Positions 47,593 to 59,210 of a stretch of 64,000 nucleotides of DNA are shown piece after piece; the first letter of the stretch is position 1; every line of letters begins with the position of its first letter. The DNA lies in assembly GCA_001986395.2 (NCBI GenBank), contig MQVO02000003.1, forward strand, positions 930,001 through 994,000, in the 5' to 3' direction. The notes beneath the pieces are model-generated. The model searched no databases. It had not been told where the DNA came from and worked only from the letters and a program-made list of their open reading frames with translations. A program made the translations under genes and the position numbers. Source of the DNA: Irpex lacteus (taxonomy: Eukaryota > Basidiomycota > Agaricomycetes > Polyporales > Irpicaceae).

Positions 47593-49668
47593 GCTCCGTG
47601 CTACGAGAGCGCGTGCGTATCAGTAGGAGCTGATATTTGCTGTGCATAGTCACTCACAGATGCCGCCTAATATTCTGTGAAAGCGGGTCAGCTTGCTTCC
47701 ATGCACATATGACGCTGAACATTCTTACCTCCGTGGCTCGATGTGGCCAACACTTTCTGTGCACAAAGGAAGTCGGTCAAGAGCAAGTGACCTTGTGGCC
47801 GTCTTGCGTGGACGTTCAAAGTCAACCAGGAGGGGTGAGCTTCAATGCCGTGGTACGTCAGACGATCGGTTTGGCGTGGGTTCAACTGCTCATTACAAAA
47901 AGGTCAGCTAGATCCCAGGGGCTAACTTATCGCGATTGCGATAAAACACTGAGAGTGTCGGATGGAATAGGGAAAACGGTGATGCACAGGGATGCAGCAG
48001 AGCACCCAGGAACAGAAAGTAAGCTCTGAGACCAGACGAAGGGGAAGGTGGCGAAACCGTATGTTGCCGGGTAAGCAATGTATAAGAAAGACGTTCGCTT
48101 GGCAGAGCATCGACAGTGGGCCTCCCTAGGGTTAAGGTGCATCAAATTCTGTGTGGCTCCCACTGTTTCAGGACGGTACAGACCGGTCAGGATTCGCTTC
48201 TGCCAGGAACTAGCGTAAATCTCCCAGAGCCGCTGGGGTTAACCACGCCTGTACCGGCCCTGATTGAAACTGCAAACCATCGGTTGCTAGCCCTTTTCCG
48301 GGTACAGTACAGTCATAGCGGATTCCCGCGTTGTGCATACGTAATCCTGTGCATACTCAGCAGCCATCGGGCCTGCTGTGAATTCGAGTTTGCGGTGGAT
48401 CTCCATGTTTCCTCACCCACCTTTTGCGTCACAGACGGCGCGTGTCCGCAGTGAAAGGACAGCCTTCGTGAGCACCTGAGCCAATGAGGTTCGGATTTGT
48501 GCTACCGATGACTCGGACAATTCGGGGGCAAAGATAAAGATGGATGTTGCCATGAGTGTCATTCCCAGGTGTAAACTGTCAGATACACACAAGGTCTCAA
48601 TGACCTCAACAACGAGCAAGCAAAGGGCTTTGAGAGTCTGGATACATGAACCTCTGTTGCTATGGTCTCGGGTCGGAAGAAAACATTCCATCAGTTGCGG
48701 TTCAGTCATCGGAGATTATGAACTTAGGCCTGGAACCAACAAAGTTGTGACGGAGATAATACAACAAATCACAGAGCTCGAATAGAGAGTGTTGGTAGAG
48801 TAGAGAAAGAGTAGAAAGCGCACCGGCAGCGACAAAGAATACGTTTGCGCCATATTTTCTTTATTTCCTTTGGAAAAGCGAGCGGGCCACCGACGAATCG
48901 AAGGAGTGCTCTAAAAGGAAGGTGGTTCAGTGATGCGGAGTGCTGATTTTTGGGTTACAATCCGATCGGCGCTATCGTCAGATCTCAGGTTCGATCAGGC
49001 ACACACGGTCCGGGCCGGCTCCAAGCGACGGAAAAGACGTAGCCGCTCAGTAATATTGAGTAATTATATTACTTAACGAATTCCTCCAGCGGCTGGGCAA
49101 TACCTGAGGCTTACCAGGCTGTACATGTATACCTACGGTTAGTAAAGGATGTGGCGGTTACATAGCACATGTGAATTCCTATACAAATAAGTACACCGTT
49201 ACCCTATTCAGCAGCGTAGGGCTTGGTGTGGTCTCCCGCAGTGTACTTCAGTGCAGTCGTGTGTAACGCATGCTGTGGGACGATGCACGCCGGTTCTATT
49301 GCACACGGACAGACCGTGGTGGGTAAACTACATCGCATACCATCTGCTTCTCACGTCTTCTAGATCCTTACGATACTGAAGGTGCAGACTGGCAGAAGGC
49401 TAACAGCGTGCGCCGTAGCCGTTGCATTGAACCTTGTCCGTTGAGCATTGTTATTAAGTATTGCCAGCCTCGAGGCCCGCGCGCGACCTCCCATTTACAG
49501 ACCGAGGAAGACTTATTCCAATTGGATCAGACATGAGGTTCCGTGAGTCGGATATAATGCTATTTTCAGACAAACATACAAGGACTCGTAGTCTGCGGTT
49601 GAAGCCGGCCTTCGCTATATTTATGATACGCAGACACAGAAGTACCAATGTTGTTTGCTGCTCGCTTT
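47593..49668. promoter_or_regulatory. 2.08-kb gene-free region upstream of the homeodomain gene
   Basis: Lies between the start of the homeodomain gene and the 3' end of the endoglucanase gene, both on the minus strand. Open frames (47637-48029 +, 48413-48709 -, 49461-49769 +) have no domain pattern. A palindrome-like AT stretch, GTAATATTGAGTAATTATATTAC, is near 49051-49073. It is most simply a long regulatory region and 5' leader. Confidence 0.5.
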
Positions 49669-51690
49669 TACAAGAATGGTTCAAGGGCTTGAGGCAGGAT
49701 GGACGAGACAGCGACACCGCTGGGGGGCTCGATCGATTGGAAGTACTAAGCGAAGACATACGTGAGTAGATCGTTCGAACGGAGATCAACAAGGAGAAGT
49801 TGCGTACATCGCCCCACCATGGTCCAGCGGCCCACCAAAGGGCACCGAGCCAAACATCCGACTGCTGCATTTCACAGAGAGCTCCTTGAACGGCAGAAAT
49901 GCAGTCAGCTGAAAAGAATACCGTCAGTATCACATCGCACACGCGTACAATAGCCGTAGACTTTACCATTGGAACCGGCACCAATTTCACCCAAGAAGCC
50001 TTTCAAGTTGTTTTGCTGGAGCCACTGCGTCGCAGCTTGAAGACGTTCTGCTCCTATCGTGGGAGAGACGCAGGTAGGTGACGTGCCGGAGCCGTCGCTA
50101 TCAAGATACTGGTGCATTTCTAAGAGAGTTATGTGATAATCAGACAAGAGAAGCCAACAGCTGTTTGAAATGTGCCCACCGATTGCGACGTTGTTGTTAG
50201 GATCGTGAATGGCACCAAATACCTGACTGTTGCCAGATGTTGTCGTCCAGGCTGAAGTGGCATCGCAGTGTTCCTGTGAGCGCTTCAAACAAATAGACAA
50301 TCAGGGGGTACTCACTCCATGCCCCAGTGTAGCTTGTACCTTCCACGAGAATCAACTGACTTGTGGCACCGCTAGCACGGATTCCGTTAATAGCCGCTTG
50401 GTTCTGAGAGAGATTTGAATATTCTGCGAATCAAGCAAGGCGAATGCCATACCAGGTTGAACACAGTCTGCGCAGGAATATCATGAGGTTCGTTCATGAC
50501 GTCTAAGGGCACAACGTGGTGAGATCGTGTTCGGGCACGGGAAGAGTCTTCGACTTCTCATGACTCACCAAAGACAACATGGCTGTCGGTTTTCTATAGA
50601 AGTAAGACGGCGATTAAACATAGTTGAGCGCACGGGAGAACGAGAACTCACGAATTGCGCCGCCAAGTTCTGCCACCCTGGATCGTACGTTAGTGATATA
50701 GTACATAAGAGCGAAGCCAGCCACGGTTCAATAACGTACAGGTCTGGAAACTGCAACACTATCGATTAATTGCGCGAAGTGGAAGAACCAAATTCTCACT
50801 CACGCATTCGTGTCCGAGATGGTGGCACCGTTATAGATCATGAAGTTGTGAGCTAGAATACCGTTAGTAAAGTCAAATGCGGCAAAAACATTGCTCCTCA
50901 CGATCAACCAGCGCATAGCCACCCTTTCCAGTGATGTAACTGACGATCTATCACCAGCCGCATCAGCCCTGTACCACTATTGTTCGGTGGAATAGACGAC
51001 GAGAAATGCTTACCGTCTTTAAACCTTGCAAGTATGCAGAGTCGAAAGGTCCGGTGAGACCAGTAGCGGGCGGGCTCAAACGCTCCATCAAGAACGGAAC
51101 ACGGAATGTGTTGAACCCCTTGCCCACAAAGAACTGGTGAACAAGCGATGTCAGATTACCGCATTAAGTCCCATGTTGACAGATTATGATGTCGACTTAC
51201 ATCGATGCTAGACGGAGATGGCCAAGTGTAGTCTGTGCCCAGAGTACCGGGGATTACATTGTTACCGAACTCAGCGCCAGACTCGTTCACGCCGAAAAAC
51301 TTGAACTTGTTACGGGTGCCAGAGCACACGCCGTTGCCGGAGCTGGATGGTGCGGCGGCACTTGACGTCGAGCTAGCAGTGGTAGTAGGCTGGACTGTGG
51401 AGGTAGCTGCACCAGGCTGGCACTGGAAGTAGTCTGTGAATATGTATCAATGCTATTGTCCGGTGCCATGAAAGAATTTCGACCCCACAATCATTGAGGT
51501 GCACACAGGAGGTTCCTGCATCGCAAGTCGTGCTGCCGGTGAAACCGATACCCTACAACCAATGCTTCAGTCAAAGCTCTGAGCAATAGCTTGCGACGTC
51601 ACTTACACCGCATTGGCCCCATACAGACACAGAGAACGCAGGCGTACTGAGCGCCAAGGTCGCCGCAGCGGAAAGCAGTAACGACTTCAT
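49669..51690 (-). CDS. Secreted endo-beta-1,4-glucanase, CBM1-GH5
   Basis: Extracellular cellulase that cuts internal bonds of cellulose. The start at 51690 gives the signal peptide [20 protein letters not shown]. An in-frame ATG at 51768 would bury it, so the later ATG is chosen. Next comes a fungal cellulose-binding module ([31 protein letters not shown]), a Thr/Ser/Ala linker and a GH5 domain in several exons: [79 protein letters not shown] with the acid/base Glu, [32 protein letters not shown] and [20 protein letters not shown] with the nucleophile Glu, then [18 protein letters not shown]. Layout fits GH5 subfamily 5. No break in the frame is seen. Confidence 0.95.
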
Positions 51691-54161
51691 TCTGGATGAA
51701 GAGTATGAGGGGGTTGCGGAGGAGCCTCCATAGGCTTTATACGATGGCACCGAATGCCCAGTACTCATGAGCAGTCATGCGTTGCCAGCAGGATGCGATA
51801 ATCGCGCCGTTCGTTACCCGTCAAATGCCCGAGAAACATCCTGAACGAGTGTCCGTCGACGATGTGTAGGGTTGGGAGAAGAGCCGACGAGGTCCTCGTT
51901 GGGCCATCACGCGATATAGCCGGCAAGGGCTGAAGCGTTACTATGGGCGAACGAGGTTTATCCAGGGCAGAAGTCAGCTCCCGCAAAATCGTATATCAAT
52001 AGCGCATCCGAGACGAGTACGAACGTTTATTCGATGCTGTATTCCCTAAGGGGAGTGTTCTACTGCACGGTGACTCGGATATTAGAGATCCTCGGTACCT
52101 TGAGAGGTGTAAACTCTACAAGACGCGATCAGGAGCAGTCTTGTATTCTTAGCCAACATTGATGAGCAGAATCAGCAGATATCAAGACAGAGTCGAGCAA
52201 CCGAGAAGTGTCCTGTGTGGTCATATGGTCGCATACTCGTCCCAGACGGAGCAGGAACGACGCGGTAGAACATGTTGAACCCAGCGAGGATGATCCCTGT
52301 TCTTTATTATCCGTCAGTTCCGGAACACTGGTAATATGTCGAGCTAATATGATCTACCAGATCCGCTGAGCTGTACCTTCGTCGGTTACTGTAGGTTGCT
52401 GTCAGGCCCTGGTCTCGATAAAGTTGGTGATCAAGAGACATAATTGCGAGCGGAGCGAGCAACCATTAGCTAACATGTGATCTGGCTTGGGGTGGGCTTT
52501 TGACACTTTCTGGCGCTAATATAGACGCCATCGTCGTGCATGCGCGCTTGATCTCGTTTCTTTATATCGTTCAAAACCTATATTGAACATCGTCCATTTC
52601 TCTCTGTTTCAATCTCATTTTGTTGGAGAGCTGAGTTTACATTATCTGTAAATTTATTGTGTTTTAATACTTGCTTGTAATTGCGAGCGGAGCGAGCATC
52701 CATTATCTTACACGTGAACCTGCCTTGGCCCGGTGCATTGTCTCTTTCCCGCGCTTATTTAGACGCCATCGTCGTTCGAAGCGCTTAACCTCGTTTCCTC
52801 ATATCGCCCAAATTCCACATTGTACACCTTCTTTTCGTCAATTTTTGCATCTCAAGTTGTTTTAATATGTGTAATAAATTATTAGCCAATTTTATGATTT
52901 TTCCCGTTCACGTTCAATATGCTTTTTAGAGATTGTAGCCGTTGTTGAGGTTGATGCAGGCCGCGCGTCCTCTCAGTCACGTCACCGGGCTGTTGTCACA
53001 GACATGCACGCATTCAAGTTGTCACACTGCAGTCGACTATAGTCGAACGCGTCGTCCGAGTGTGCATGCCTTTCTCTTTAAGTCGACAACCAATCTGAGG
53101 CACGAGGGTAGGGGTCGGTTTACGCCGTTCAACACGAGCCTACGTTGAAGAACTGATCCACTTCACCCTGAGGCTACGAGCCTGGCGGCCCTGATAGGCC
53201 TGACCGCTGGCTCTGAACAAATCAAGCTCCCGATTTACAAGCCGGACTCGTCTGTAAGTAAATTTACATATTTATAGTGTCGTTTGCATTGAATTGATAT
53301 ACTCATGGTATACCTATAGATAAAACTGCTGTCCTGGCATCACTCAATAGGCCGGCACGCTGTGACCGCCTGACTCATCGAGTCAGCCACGGCTATGACA
53401 ACGTTTCGTAGCTGTCAATGAATAACTATGCCAGTCAAGCATCCCGCCGACACGCCTGGAGAATTTACCCTTACAGGCAAGTCTGCGCCACGTAGCTACC
53501 TGCCAGTGGAACCATCTGCCATATTCCGTGACTTATCTTTGAATTAGTAGACTAAATCCTTGTCCTTCTATAATAAGCTCAGGAATGCTTTTTGTCGCCG
53601 ATCAGCTTCGTTGACGGCTGTGGATAGCAATGAATCTCCCGGCCATTCACATACACTGATGTCGAATGGTACAAAATCCTGAGGACCACTTCACTGAGCA
53701 GCGACGATTATTTACATTAATTTGGTCTGAGCTACATTTCACTATCGGATAGCTGGACTCACTACTGTTCATATATTATACCTAGCTACAAGGATATAAT
53801 CATGATAATGAGATTGCTGAAAGCTCGGTAGCCTGAGTACCTTCTATTCCAACAGATTTCAAGGTCACGGCAGTGCATCAACGCTGACTGAGAATCCGCA
53901 CGCCCGACGCAACTGAGACTCCTCGCTCCGCTCGCATACCCGGTACGTACCGGATCCATATTTATATAAGCGCTGAATCGCTGGCTCTGGTTCAACCACG
54001 TCAGTCCGCTGTGCATGATCACGATGGCTCAACTTCTCAGCGAGCTGCGGCCACGTTCAGCACGACATACAAAATAGCACAATTTTATTGTAGCTCTGCT
54101 TTGAACGAACCATAGTTATCGACCGTCGCACAACGCACCTCAGGGGTGTTGACGTTGCAAC
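51691..54161. other. 2.47-kb gene-poor gap with repeats, endoglucanase/SARAF
   Basis: The left 300-400 bp is the endoglucanase promoter. A diverged tandem repeat lies at 52443-52916, an exon-like stretch at about 53155-53253 ending in a GTAAGT donor, and a 39-codon frame near 53428-53547. No complete gene can be built. The composition is AT-richer than the flanks. This is the best candidate for degraded mobile DNA in the window. Confidence 0.6.
52443..52916 (+). repeat. Diverged direct tandem repeat, unit 237 bp
   Basis: Two units start with ATTGCGAGCGGAGCGAGCA at 52443 and 52680. Later shared words are AGACGCCATCGTCGT, CTCGTTTC and an ATATCG motif at the same relative positions. The right-hand ends are more diverged and AT-rich. 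The 14-nt core is found inverted at about 53927-53940. No coding sequence lies inside. Confidence 0.85.
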
Positions 54162-55249
54162 ATGTCGAAAGTTGCACTCGCCTCTATCAAATCTCTAACC
54201 TTCTACGAGGACGCCCTAACTACTGCTAGAAGGACGGAACCTATTGCTCAACTCAACTGTTTGGGAAAGGGCTGCAGTCTCTACACACCAGAAGTTGTGC
54301 GGTGCACAAACGTCGGGGGGCATGGTGTCGATATAGACTGGAAGGTACGTCCCCATTCACCGTTGTTGCGCTCATGGCAATCCAGTCAGCTGAAAACCAC
54401 TTTTGCACCCATCCTCGGAAACATCATGTAGTGTGAAGCAGATCTTCCAGAAGCTTTGCGGTTTGGCCGAGTAGAAGTATCATGTGAAGGATGGTCTGGG
54501 CCTGGCGACCCATTTGTACTCAAAGGTACGTGGTTTTTCTCCTTGTTACTACGAGCAAGTACCTAAAACCCTACAGGTTCATGTGCGTTGAACTACCGCC
54601 TAGTTCAGGTGCCTGATGTCCTTCGTAACCAAAATGAAGCGCATGGAACACCGTCCTATCTCCCGCGCTGGTTGCACAGTAAGTCCATTCCATACCTCAT
54701 ATAAACTATTGTCTGAATCCCTGAACGCCATCCCTGTTAGCACAAGATATTGCAGGTGCTATTTTTATGTTACTTTGGTGGATCCTCGTCTTGTACATCG
54801 TGTACCAGATCGTCAAATCATGTCTGACTGGTTCTCGGCGTATGACGAGTCCAACCAGTCGCCAAGGAGGACCTGGTGGAGGTTGGACATCGTTTCCAGG
54901 CACACAAGGAGGAAACGATCGGTACGACCCTCCTCCACCCTACTCCAAGTCCACAAACCCTGCCGGCACCAATGCTGCTCGTGAGAACTGGCAACCAGGT
55001 TTTTGGACTGGTGCCGCTGCAGGTGGGCTCGGAACTTATCTTCTGAGCCGAAACCGGCGGCAAGACACGTCAGAGCAGCGAGCATATGATTGGGAGAGGC
55101 GTAATAGAGGGCAGCAATTCTCGCCTTCATTTTATTCGTCATCGCGACGTGCAACTGGTGCAGACGACCGAGGAGAAGGTTCCAGTTCTGGAACCGGTTT
55201 GGGCTCGATGCGGAGGAGTACAGGCCTTGGAGGATCCAGTGTACGATGA
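54162..55249 (+). CDS. SARAF/TMEM66 homologue, single-pass membrane protein
   Basis: Homologue of store-operated calcium entry-associated regulatory factor, an ER membrane protein in animals. Exons from ATG 54162 give MSKVALASIKSLTFYEDALT and ARRTEPIAQLNCLGKGC, then CTNVGGHGVDIDWKCEADLP, ALRFGRVEVSCEGWSGPGDP and FVLKGSCALNYRLVQ, the conserved luminal Cys-rich SARAF domain. One transmembrane helix (AIFMLLWWILVLYIVYQIVK) follows, then a cytosolic Gly/Ser/Pro/Arg-rich tail with WQPGFWTGAAAGGLGTYLLS. A cleavable signal peptide is not obvious; the first residues are only weakly hydrophobic. In fungi, which lack STIM/Orai, the function is unclear. The downstream neighbour is an OPT transporter in the same direction. 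Confidence 0.9.
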
Positions 55250-55720
55250 AATGGAGGGATATGTAGAACATACTTGATCTAATTCTGTAAAATAAGGATG
55301 TATAGGTGTCTCAGCCAACAGCAGTGTGCGCATATGGATCCGCTACGTAATCAAGGCGGCCTATGCCAGCTTTATTACTTCTACGTATGGTCAAAAGCAA
55401 CCTCCATTTGGTCAGCGTTAGCGAGGGTTCAGCTGAAGCTGATGAGGTCGTTTTCTCTCCTGCCCAGCTCTGTCTGCGGCGGATTATGTCCAGCTTGGTC
55501 CAATCCTTTAAGTACTGAACCCCAGTGAAAGTCTTCGCTGACTACTACTGCTTACGATGGCCAATCAGACGTCATATCCACGTGGGTGTATCGCTGACAC
55601 GATCTGGCGCAATTCCAAATAAGTAAGCAGTCATCTTCGAGGCGTCCGCTTTGTCATCCAGCTGCCACTGCGGTTCCGTGAGCGTACTCTGTGTATGTAT
55701 CGCGCTTTGACCAGTACTCT
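55250..55720. promoter_or_regulatory. Intergenic, SARAF to OPT transporter
   Basis: 471 bp with the SARAF 3' UTR and OPT promoter. An ATG at 55557 opens a 21-codon frame, a possible upstream ORF if transcription starts before it. Confidence 0.5.
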
Positions 55721-58437
55721 ATGTCTGCGCGTTGGTTCAGGTGTGTTCGACTCTCAAGTTATCTCGAGGCACACATTGTACTGACTTCCTCACTCGCAAA
55801 TGTGAATCAGACGTCTACGGCGCACGATAAGTGCAACGCCGTGGGACAATGTTGACGGCCCACAAGCAGAGTTCACTGTGTGTTGGCTATCTTTCATTTC
55901 TACAAGACCCACTAAATCCTCGTACTTAGTTCCGTGCAACAGCTATCGGTCTACTGATAGGCTGTCTGTTATGTTTCACTAATTTGTATTTCGGCCTGCA
56001 GACAGGCTGGATCAGCATGTAGGTGTCGTTCATCTGAGGAATGTCTTGCCGTACATCCGTTTATTCTTTTCTTTGCCTGCAGGATGTCATTGCAGTCCGC
56101 TCTTATTGGATTTCTGCTGTCAAAGTTTCTTCCTACACCGATCACCGCGCAAGAGAATATTGTGCTTCAGACGACAGCTGTCGCAACTGGCACGGTAACT
56201 ATCAACTGAGTATATATCGCTGTGTGCCCTGACTGAAGTGTGTTTAGATGCCTTTAGCGGCTGGTTTTGTGGGGATACTACCAGCACTTGGCTTACTTGA
56301 AGAGGACAGGGACGGCGTGCCTCCGTTACACCTGACCTGGCTCTCGGCCGTCGGATGGTCCTGTGCCGTCGCGTTTTTTGGGTACGACCATGCTGCGTGC
56401 CTATGATCCAGTCTAACTGGTTTTATTGCAGTGTATTCCTCTCTCCGCCGTTACGCAAGCAAGTAGTAAGCAATTTCCTTGCCTATTTCGTACAGGAATC
56501 ATGTCGAATCTCAAAACTCATTGTCCGTCAGATTGTCGAAGAGCAGCTCGCGTTTCCCTCAGGAACGGCGACTGCACAACTTATATCTGTCCTTCACCAA
56601 CTTCCACCCCCAGATACCACTATTCGACGGCGGAGAGGATATCGGGAACTTAGCCAAGATGATTTAGCCCAAGAGAGCGAAGACACCCTTAGAGAGTCAG
56701 AAGAGTCTGCGCTTCTACATGACCCTACTATTGAAGGGGCCACTGAAGAGTCAGAAAGCTGGTCCGCATTGATATGGAGTTTCGCAGCTTCAGGAGTTAT
56801 GACTGTAAGTCTAATTAGAAAAAGCCGTTGTTGCGGCTCATTTTTATACTTACGTCCGATCAGCTTGCAGCCTACTTCTTTCCGGTCATATTCTCCATAC
56901 CTCTATTTGGCCGATATCTTGCAGAACAATGGCTGTGGACATTTACTCCCAGTTTGTCATATGTAGGACAAGGTATAACCATTCTTTCCCGCACAGTATT
57001 TCTCTCATCGCTCTTCAGGTATTATCATGGGTTTCCCAACGACTTTGAGCATGAACTTGGTAAGATGCCTTACGGTGTATCCAACATCTCTGACTCATGG
57101 CGTTGAAACGCATAGGGAATGCTTGTTGGCTGGGGCATCCTGTCACCGTTAGCCAAACACTCCGGATGGGCTCCTGGTCCTGTCGGAGACATGACCTCAG
57201 GCTCGCGTGGATGGATCCTATGGGTATCCCTCGCCATTATGTGCACTGACAGTTTAGTCTCTCTCATTCCAGTGATTTACGAGATAGTGGTACAGAAATT
57301 GTTACCTTCCCGCATCTCGCTATCTCTGCTCGGCTCAGAGGGAGCCGGTAAAGAGGACAAAGAAGTTGAGACGGACGATCGCTTGGTTCCTCTGAGCTGG
57401 GTAATCTGGGGTACAGGTGGTAGCGTTGTCGTTGGAACTGGCCTAGTGTGGTTAGTTTTTGGCGGGGAAGGGATCAAACCTTGGGCAACCGTCGTAGGCT
57501 ACATCCTTGGAGCATTATTGAGTGTCTTGGGGTAAGCGTAGATATCTCCTGCGTGTTTTGAAGCTCTTTGCTGACTCATTCCTTTCAAGTGTCCGTGCTT
57601 TGGGCGAAACAGATCTCAATCCGGTCAGCGGCCTTGGCAAGATAAGCCAACTATTCTTCGCATGGATTCAACCTGGCAATATTGTAGCCAACATTATCGC
57701 AGGAGGGGTTGCGGAGGCCGGAGCTCAGCAGTATGTTTCATTCCTCCATTAGTAATGTCCAACTAACCTGTGACTCAGGGCTGGTGATCTCATGCAAGAT
57801 TTGAAGACCGGACATCTCATTCGTGCATCGCCTCGTGCGCAGTTCTACGGACAGCTCATTGGCTCGAGCTTATCAATCATCGTCACCTCGATAGCGTACT
57901 CTCTATACAATCGCGCGTACAGCATTCCGGGACCTTCGTTCCCTGCACCGACTGCCTACGTCTGGCTGGGTCTGGCTCGTCTCCTCCGTACGTGGCTAGC
58001 CTCAGGACCGCGCTGTTTCCGATCTTGACTGATGTGCGTTGTGAAACACAGGTGATGGACAACTACCAGCTAGAAGCAGCGAATTTATGATTGGATTTGC
58101 CTTGCTATTCGCTGTTGTAGCCGCTGCTAAAACCTACGCGTCGAGGCGTGATCACCCTTATGCCAAATGGATACCATCTGGGGTCGCATTTGCCATCGGA
58201 TTCCTCAATACGCCCTCCTTCTCGATCGCCCGTCTCGTCGGAGGCATTGTCGAGTTCCTCTACTACAGGCACTATGGCAGAGACAAGGGTGGCATTCGGC
58301 TCATCATCATTGCCAGTGGTTTTGTCTTGGGTGAAGGCGTGATCAGCATCGTATCGTTGGTACTTCGGACGTGGGGTATTGGTGTCGCCAGTTGCCTCGG
58401 CTGCGTCCCTGGGTTGTGCGGAGGATGTCCAACATAG
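55721..58437 (+). CDS. Oligopeptide/metal-chelate transporter, OPT family
   Basis: Polytopic plasma- or vacuole-membrane transporter of the OPT/YSL superfamily; substrates may be small peptides or metal complexes. Exon 1 is only 20 nt (55721-55740, MSARWF) and joins in phase to RLRRTISATPWDNVDG, then FRATAIGLLIGCLLCFTNLY with FGLQTGWISM, the OPT entry motif. Further blocks: SALIGFLLSKFLPTPITAQE, VLQTTAVATGTMPLAAGFVG, EEQLAFPSGTATAQLISVLH, WTFTPSLSYVGQGIIMGFPT, MLVGWGILSPLAKHSGWAPG, GETDLNPVSGLGKISQLFFA, NIVANIIAGGVAEAGAQQAG, DLMQDLKTGHLIRASPRAQF, IPSGVAFAIGFLNTPSFSIA and IIIASGFVLGEGVISIVSLV. It ends at 58437. An acidic cytosolic loop (about residues 180-220) is typical of fungal members. Confidence 0.93.
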
Positions 58438-59210
58438 TCTGTGCCAGGCACGTTTATTGACTTATTCGTCGTCGATCCAGCATACTTGTTCTTCGTAATT
58501 CTTCTACATACATGGCGTTGGTGACTCCCCGCGTCCTTCAAATGTTATACAGTACATCTCTACTAGTAGATGCTTGCGTGATACAGTGCTCTGAAATATC
58601 GATGTACACAAGTATATTATTGCCACAGTTCGGTTACAAATACGGTAGGTAGCATTCCGAGTCGTCGTGAGCATCGTGTCAGGACAGGTTCCCGGCCATA
58701 GGCACCCTGTGGCCCAGCGTAAACGATGGACGGCATGCAGCTAATTTACGACTCTCGTAAGATCAGTAGCAGTACGCTAGTACACCGATTTCCCTAAACC
58801 GACACTCCCGCTACACTCTTGTAGCGAGGTTTGAGGTCGCGAAAAGGATTGATCGGCTCACATATACAGTAAGACTGAGCTTGAAAGCCTGAACGCCGTA
58901 GAACGTAGACTAAGAGTGTTGATGCTTACCAATAACACGATTATCTTTCGTATATCTGCCGTACAAGATGGGTGTGGTCGTATGGAACAACTCAAGAGAA
59001 CTGGGGCATGGGTCGATACAATATGAAAGCTCAATTTGACGTCAAGTAAGACAGGCGGATACAGATGTCGCAAAAATATTGGAAAGGTACATGAGAATAG
59101 CAGAGGTGTCGTGATCAGGAAAGGTGTCGCAATGAAGGGTTCGTGAGAGGGTGTCGCGGGGAAAGTCATGAGTTGTCATGTGCAATCAGGAGGAAGGCAG
59201 CCGGGTTGGG
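58438..59210. other. Convergent gap, OPT/membrane protein
   Basis: 773 bp between converging stops. A 103-codon minus-strand frame at 58858-59169 has no domain features. No gene is called. Confidence 0.5.

Noticed and set aside
48413..48709. 98-codon minus-strand frame in the gap upstream of the homeodomain gene.
   Set aside because: Somewhat hydrophobic but no start context, no splice signals and no recognised family.
48930..49030. TCAGGTTCGATCAGGC resembling a tRNA T-arm.
   Set aside because: No acceptor stem, D-arm or anticodon arm can be folded around it.
51691..51768. Upstream in-frame ATG giving the endoglucanase a 26-residue extension.
   Set aside because: It would place the signal peptide internally; the ATG at 51690 gives a standard secretory start.
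58858..59169. 103-codon minus-strand frame between the OPT gene and the membrane-protein gene.
   Set aside because: Random composition, no domain and no homologous pattern that I recognise.
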